Assembly: GCA_037367405.1 (NCBI GenBank) | Contig: JAZKJV010000090.1 | Location: 434,001-498,000 of the forward strand | Reading direction: 5' to 3' | Length of the DNA: 64,000 nt | Source: Ottelia alismoides | Lineage: Eukaryota > Streptophyta > Magnoliopsida > Alismatales > Hydrocharitaceae | The notes under the pieces: generated by a model | What the model saw: the letters and a program-made list of their open reading frames with translations, nothing else | Database searches by the model: none | What the model was told of the DNA's origin: nothing | Position numbers and translations under genes: made by a program | Shown here: piece by piece, positions 58,679 through 64,000 of the stretch | How positions within the stretch are numbered: the first letter of the stretch is position 1 | Layout: every line of letters starts with the position of its first letter

Positions 58679-60482
58679 TTTCTGAAATTAAGAATGCACT
58701 ATATTAGAATATATAGATTAAATATATATTCATTTTTAAGAATAATTTGATTAAGGCATTTTAAATCAAATTTGTCCTGCCATGTCGACTTTGAAAGATT
58801 ATTCCCTTATTTTTCTTTCAAAGTAAGAGATATACTTACCGCTATATCTCAAGCAAGATCTGGGATCTCCTCTCTATCCTCATCACATCCCAATAATATG
58901 AGAACCTGTGACTTGAATAAGAGAAGCGGGAACACATTCCGCCTTGCAAGTCCAACTTGCATTTCCCAATTCGGTCTTTAACACCCGGGCCCACCACCCC
59001 TAAGGTGATGTTGACCCGTTGTTAATTGAACCAACCGTCAACAGGCTTAATACTCGCTATACGCAATCCAATATCGCCCCAATAATATGAGGACCCGATA
59101 TTGGGGTCACTACGTATACGGCCTTACTCTTTCGAGAAGCAAAGAACCCGATCCAATTAAATCATGCACAGGATCTGTCACTTCGGACAGGCGTCTCCCA
59201 TACACAACAACTGGCGACGAAATCCTTTGCCTTGACGGGAGACCATGGATGTCACTTATGTGATCCTCCACCTCATATTCAAATTTTATAATTAATTATT
59301 GTGAATCACATTCACATAATTAATTCTTCCAAGGGAAATACACATCTATTCAAAATAGTGTGTTTATTAGGTATGATTAATTTAATCATATTAAATTAAT
59401 CATTTAGCCCAATCATCAACAAACACGTCTTTTACTTGAATAGTAGGTATAATCTCAAAATACGTATTATTCGAATTTTAATAATTAGAAAAAAATACAT
59501 ATTGTCTGTCTCCGGTATTATACAATCCCTACCCGCTGTCATGGCCAGTACCGACGAGAGTGGGACGGACCACATACGTTGCAACCCGCGACCCCAATGC
59601 TCTCCGACTAGGCACCACATCCGCCTCGGGAAAGGATAATACCAGATAGACCATCATGTATTTTGAGATGTTCATCGGTTCTTCAACCGAAAGTTATACC
59701 ATATAGTACAAATCAAAACATTTTTGATTATAAGGAGATTTGCTAGACAAATCCCCAATCCTATTCAAGCAAAAGAAGGGTTTTTCATGTAAAAGTTGTC
59801 CTACAACTATTGTAGGATGAACTATGGTTTTCATGAAAGCAATGTTTGTTGATGAAACAATGATCAAGATCTAATATCTTATCATTGTAGTTTAGGCAAG
59901 TGTCATTCAATGAAATAATTATTTCTTTAAATATTTCACAAATATTTATCACTAATTATTCCAGAAAATTAACAATTAATTTTCATCATGATTATTGAAT
60001 GACATATCACAAGGTTCAAGATCAAAATTGTTAATTTCCAGCAGTGACCCCCAATCACTAAAATTAACTTATCTTGATCAATTTAAATCCAAAAATTGCA
60101 AACTCAGTTTCCAAAGATTGCCTATTTGATTTATTAAAGAACCCAAGTGATAATTCACGCATTTCAAGGCGAATTAAAACCGTAATCATCTCATTAATTA
60201 CGTTCAAATCCGCAGTTCCCGCAACAGTGGATATAGTCATATTCAAAAAGCCATATCTTGAGCAAATAAAGTCCAAATTTAGTAAACTCAAGTCCTATGG
60301 TTTCCTTGTTTAATGGGGAACAAAATCCAATTGAAATTTTCGTGTTTAAACATTTTAAACAGTACGGAAAAAATCAATTAGACAGAGGTGCGAAAATTGA
60401 AATGCAGTAAAATTTTCGCAACCCTTTCAAGAACCAAATCGTCTAAGGTTCATGGATCACATCCAAAACCTTATTCGACCTA
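58679..60482 (-). other. Copia untranslated leader
   Basis: About 1.8 kb between the primer-binding site and gag with no coding frame beyond 80 codons. It probably holds packaging and dimerisation signals, which I cannot pinpoint. Confidence 0.6.
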
Positions 60483-60496
60483 TGGCTCTGATACCA
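60483..60496 (-). other. Copia primer-binding site
   Basis: Minus strand TGGTATCAGAGCCA, complementary to the 3' end of plant initiator tRNA-Met, two bases from the 5' LTR edge. Confidence 0.93.
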
Positions 60497-60498
60497 CT

Positions 60499-62846
60499 TG
60501 AAGGATATTGAGAATCCTCAAGCGCATCACGGAAGCGTGTTGATCGTATCGAATACGATCGGAGCAACTAGTCGTACTAGATGCTAGATGCAGCGGAAAT
60601 TAAAAAAATTTAACAAAACGATGAAACCACATGATCACGAGAACACTTCTCGGATCGTTTCATCAGACCACAAAGTACAAGGAATACCTCTTGAAGCGTG
60701 GTTGTGATCGCGAGATCCCAAAGTAGAGATCCTCCTATCTTGAGTCCGACCCACGGAGAATGCACTTGCGGGCACGATGATGAGTCGCGTCCTTCCCGCA
60801 ATCCTTCGATGAAGATCCAAGCGAGATGCTCTCCTCTTCAATATCAAAATGGACGTCCACTTGGATACTAAGAGAGAGACCACACGAGATTTAGAGAGAG
60901 AGAGAGAGAGTAGTAGTAGTCTTTTACTTCTCTAGATTATGTACCTAAGAGAGGCTACCCTAGCCCTCCTTTTATACTAGTTTAGGATCCAATGGATCTC
61001 AATCCATGGGACTCATGGATCCAAGGGATATGCTTGGTCCATGATAAATCAATGGCTAGGATTTGTTGTTCAATAACAACAATTAATCAAGAGATAATAT
61101 AACAAATGAGGTGGAGTTAACCAACCCCTAAAAAGGGGGGGGGGCGTCACCCATGAACTCTTCATGGGTGACGCCACCCATGAGGGTGGTTTTTCTCCAT
61201 TTTATTTATTATATTATTCCTCAATTAATTACAATAATTATTCGCCAAAATTAATTCCAAATTAATTTTGTGAATATTTCAATCTTGCCATTGAATATTA
61301 TGTGAATCATATTCACAACCCAAACTAGTTAGTAAATTGCATTTCCAATTAATTAACAAATGTGAATCCAATTCACATTATTAATTAACAAATGCTATTT
61401 ACATAAATTCTCTCTCTTATATATATGTATATTATAAATCATATTTATAACATACATATATCATGGATAGTGCTATCCACATTCTCTTAATCCTTGATAA
61501 TCAAATCTTATTTAATTATCTTAGATAATCAATATGAATCATATTCATATTTAAGCTTGATAATTAAATCACATTTAATCATCAAGTCCTTGCTTGGATA
61601 TTTTATCAAAAGAATTACTCTTGAACCCTTTCAAGAATAATGTGCTTTCTCCGCAGATACTTGGAGACAAGGATAGGGCGATTGTATTATTCCACGTATA
61701 GTGACTTGGATGTTGAGATCTCATCTCAAATCCAGATCTTACGGACCTCCCACAGATGCTTGATTAAATCAAGACCGCAAATCCAATCTTCTCATTGAAT
61801 CTGAATCCCATTCAGATCAATGTCCAACTCTTGGACTAAGATCGGATTGCTTCTCTACTGAAAGGAGTCACTAAAATCCAGACCTGTTTCATCACTCCCT
61901 CGGAATGGAAGCGTCATGGATATACAATCGTTTATGATCACATCACCCTTCAGGTATTCCCAATACCTGTACATCCTGCATACTGGAAGACCCATGATCA
62001 ACCCGAAGATCAAGATCATTTTATACTGTCTTCTTCAGGGTTTAATCATTAAGTTTCTCAATCTTGGTCATTGGGATTTGGTATCGATCATATGCTTTCC
62101 CAAAGCATATATCATACCTTCAAATTCATGTCATGCTTCCAAAGCACGACGACCATGCATGGAATTTGATCGGTCCCAATACCTCATGAGTGAGCTCATG
62201 TCTTCCGGTTCACAAGTGAACCTGTATGATCCCTTTGAGAGATCATATTGCTCATATACCCTTATATGCACACCAGCTCGCCGGTGTATAGACCTTGGTT
62301 AGGTCATCAACCTATTGATCTGCCAAATGTACATACTTAGATATATAGCAATATATCTGTCTCCGGTCAGAGGATGCGTGCCTATGCTGTGACAGCATTC
62401 AACATAGGACTTAAGTTATCTCGATCTCGTTGAGTCAACCCATTGACCTAACTAATCTGACACCTCCGAATCACTATTCCCATGCAGAGGACCTGCATCA
62501 AGAGGTCGGTCAGATATCAGCCTATGTGAGAAAGGATTGCCATCTCCTACTCAGGCTGGAGATCTTCACTTGACAATCATTTGACGGTGCTTGATGAGTC
62601 CTCTATCTAACTCTTTAGATATTCATCCAAACACCAGCCTCTATGATTCATTTAATGAATCAACATCTATATGATCATCAAGCTGGCTAAGGTACATAAC
62701 CCTAATTGTACAGAGGGACCTTATAGTGCATTCATTCATATAATTTCAGAAAGGGAGTGAAACATCAATAACTTTTATTGATAAACATAAATATTACAAT
62801 AACATTTATTGTAAGAATGGTTCGCCCAGGGCTCACAAGTCTAACA
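60499..62846 (-). repeat. 5' LTR of the copia element
   Basis: 2348 bp, TGTTAGACTTGTG to TATCCTTCA on the minus strand. It carries promoter and poly(A) signals by definition. An AG-repeat and a G10 run mark the places where it differs in length from the other LTR. Confidence 0.94.
61143..61175. repeat. 15-bp perfect hairpin, second LTR copy
   Basis: Same stem and CTC loop as at 53043-53075, with no change between LTRs. Confidence 0.88.
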
Positions 62847-64000
62847 GGAGCAATAAACGATATGCCACTTGTCCAATTCTTTGGATGATTTCATATGGTC
62901 CAATGTATCTTGGAGCAAGCTTCCCTTTCCTACCAAATCTAAGAAGACCCTTCCAAGGTGAAACTCTTAAAAATACTTGATCACCAACTTCAAATTCTAA
63001 ATCTCGCCTGCGTTTGTCAGCATAGCTTTTCTGTCGATTTTGTGCTATTTTTAAATGTCTTTTGATTTCTTCTATTTTCTCGCTGGTAGTCTGGATCAAT
63101 TCTGGACCGAGTAGTTTTCGTATTCCCACTTCCGTCCAGCACACTGGAGTTCTGCACATTCTACCATACAAGGCTTCATATGGGGCCATGTTGATACTAG
63201 AATGGTAGCTATTATTATAGGCAAATTCCATAAGTGATAAGTGATCATCCCAACTGTCTTTGAAACTTAAAGCACAAGCACGGAGCATATCTTCTAATGT
63301 TTGAATAGTGCGTTCTGATTGACCATCAGTTTGTGGGTGAAAAGCAGTGCTAAAATTTAATTTTGTACCCAATGCTTTCTGCAAACTTGGCCATAGTTTT
63401 GAAGTGAATCTGGGATCTCTATCTGAGGTAATAGTAGCAGGTGCTCCATGCAAACGAACTATTTCATCAACAAATAGTTTGCCTAACTTTTCAAGAGTAT
63501 ACTTCATATTAACTGCAATAAAATGTGCAGACTTGGTTAATCTGTCAATAATGACCCATATTGCATCGTGGTTTCTTGAGCTGCGAGGAAGTCCCGTGAC
63601 GAAATCCATCGTAATGTGCTCCCATTTCCATTCGGGAATCGGGAGAGGTTGCAACAGACCTGGAGGTCTTAGTCGTTCCGGTTTAACCTGCTGACATACT
63701 ATACATTTAGTAACATAGTCAGCTATTTGCCTTCTCATTCCGGGCCACCAATAAACACTCTTCAGGGTTCTATACATTTTAGTGCTTCCTGGATGCATGG
63801 CATATAAAGAATTATGTGCCTCTTCTAAGATTTTTCTTTTTATTTCCGAAGAATCCGGAACACATAGACTTTGTCTAAAACGCAAGACCCCTTGCTCATC
63901 CAAACTATATTCTGGGTTGTCTTCGATCTTGACTTTTTCTATCATCTCAAAAATTTTAGTGTCGTGTAGCTGGGCTGCTTGAATTTCATTATAGAGTGTC
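62833..64000 (-). CDS. Ty3/gypsy integrase (partial, interrupted)
   Basis: The open frame continues from beyond 64000. Counting from the Met at 63945, it has the HHCC zinc region (H44, H51, C81, C84), then the DDE core with D114 (TMDFVTGLPRS), D175 (TSDRDPRF) and E211 (DGQSERTIQT). After these come the AYNNSYHSSINMAPYEALYG block and the GPYEIIQRIGQVAYRL end region, as in chromovirus-type (Tekay/Del-like) elements. The true gypsy sequence stops at 62847, where the copia LTR begins; the last few codons to 62833 are read from the LTR. The usual C-terminal end after VAYRL is therefore missing. Protease, RT and RNase H should lie outside the window. Confidence 0.92.
   Translation of the reverse strand, partial: TLYNEIQAAQLHDTKIFEMIEKVKIEDNPEYSLDEQGVLRFRQSLCVPDSSEIKRKILEEAHNSLYAMHPGSTKMYRTLKSVYWWPGMRRQIADYVTKCIVCQQVKPERLRPPGLLQPLPIPEWKWEHITMDFVTGLPRSSRNHDAIWVIIDRLTKSAHFIAVNMKYTLEKLGKLFVDEIVRLHGAPATITSDRDPRFTSKLWPSLQKALGTKLNFSTAFHPQTDGQSERTIQTLEDMLRACALSFKDSWDDHLSLMEFAYNNSYHSSINMAPYEALYGRMCRTPVCWTEVGIRKLLGPELIQTTSEKIEEIKRHLKIAQNRQKSYADKRRRDLEFEVGDQVFLRVSPWKGLLRFGRKGKLAPRYIGPYEIIQRIGQVAYRLLLLLDL

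Larger units (their letters stand above)
52406..62846 (-). mobile_element. Ty1/copia LTR retrotransposon, 10.4 kb
   Basis: On the minus strand: 5' LTR (62846-60499), primer-binding site (60496-60483), an untranslated leader of about 1.8 kb, gag-protease frame (58678-57572), integrase-RT-RNase H frame (57476-54762), polypurine tract (54760-54747) and 3' LTR (54746 to about 52406). The order integrase before RT defines Ty1/copia. The LTRs differ at about eight bases plus small indels, so insertion is recent. I see no 5-bp target duplication: the right flank (GGAGC) continues a gypsy integrase, the left does not. Confidence 0.95.

Noticed and set aside
53816..62302. A 128-codon frame repeated exactly at 53816-54202 and 61916-62302
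   Set aside because: The duplication is explained by the two LTRs. The frame has no recognisable domain.
1..64000. CRISPR arrays, bacterial operons, riboswitches or ribosome binding sites
   Set aside because: No regularly spaced repeats of that type. Spliced genes and plant transposons show a eukaryotic nuclear context.

Overview
This window reads as AT-rich, transposon-packed intergenic DNA from the nuclear genome of a flowering plant. The evidence is plant-type mobile elements of nearly every class (Ty1/copia and Ty3/gypsy LTR retrotransposons, TRIMs, an RTE-clade LINE, CACTA, hAT, Mutator-like, Tourist-like and micron-like elements, Helitron-type ends), plant spliceosomal introns inside the transposase genes, and a plastid-type initiator tRNA embedded in nuclear DNA. 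I found no convincing ordinary host gene. Species cannot be named from this sequence.

Layout. 1-9.1 kb: a decayed inverted TRIM (230-803), a perfect 31-bp inverted repeat (1511-1625), a Tourist-like MITE (2591-2837), a 703-bp non-autonomous hAT (3394-4096), a copia gag fragment (about 5980-6350) and a Pack-MULE-like element with a very GC-rich interior (7770-9142). 9.2-23.9 kb: a 5'-truncated RTE LINE with a perfect 17-bp target duplication (9242-11249), two Helitron-type 3' ends (11390 and 16961), a plastid-type tRNA-fMet relic (20543-20616), a second RTE fragment on the opposite strand (21297 to about 22480) and several MITEs.

28331-40709 is a 12.4-kb CACTA (En/Spm) transposon with exact 17-bp terminal repeats, palindromic subterminal repeats, a TTT target duplication, a TnpA-like gene that I could resolve into 8 open exons (473 codons plus stop), and a TnpD-like transposase gene carrying two frame breaks. 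A 4.2-kb hAT transposon (35953-40169) with a perfect 8-bp duplication sits in what looks like the leader intron of the CACTA unit. Its own 708-aa three-exon transposase is open and keeps the D-D-E residues. The 703-bp element at 3394 shares the right end of this hAT and is probably one of its non-autonomous derivatives.

41-52 kb: a 291-bp CACTA MITE (TSD CAT), a second Tourist-like MITE, a 300-bp alternating purine-pyrimidine tract, four (TA)n-bounded micron-like elements (three of them head to tail), hAT relics, and a 590-bp TRIM with identical LTRs (51421-52010). 52.4-62.8 kb: a young 10.4-kb Ty1/copia element on the minus strand, with 2.35-kb LTRs that differ at about eight bases, a gag-protease frame and an integrase-RT-RNase H frame separated by one frame break. 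It interrupts the integrase of a Ty3/gypsy element that runs off the right edge, but its left flank is unrelated to gypsy and I see no target duplication, so one side has probably been rearranged.

The elements give a partial relative age order: CACTA first, then hAT into it; gypsy before copia; copia and the TRIM at 51.4 kb are among the youngest, judged by LTR identity. Exon boundaries come from splice consensus plus reading-frame continuity and have not been tested against transcripts.
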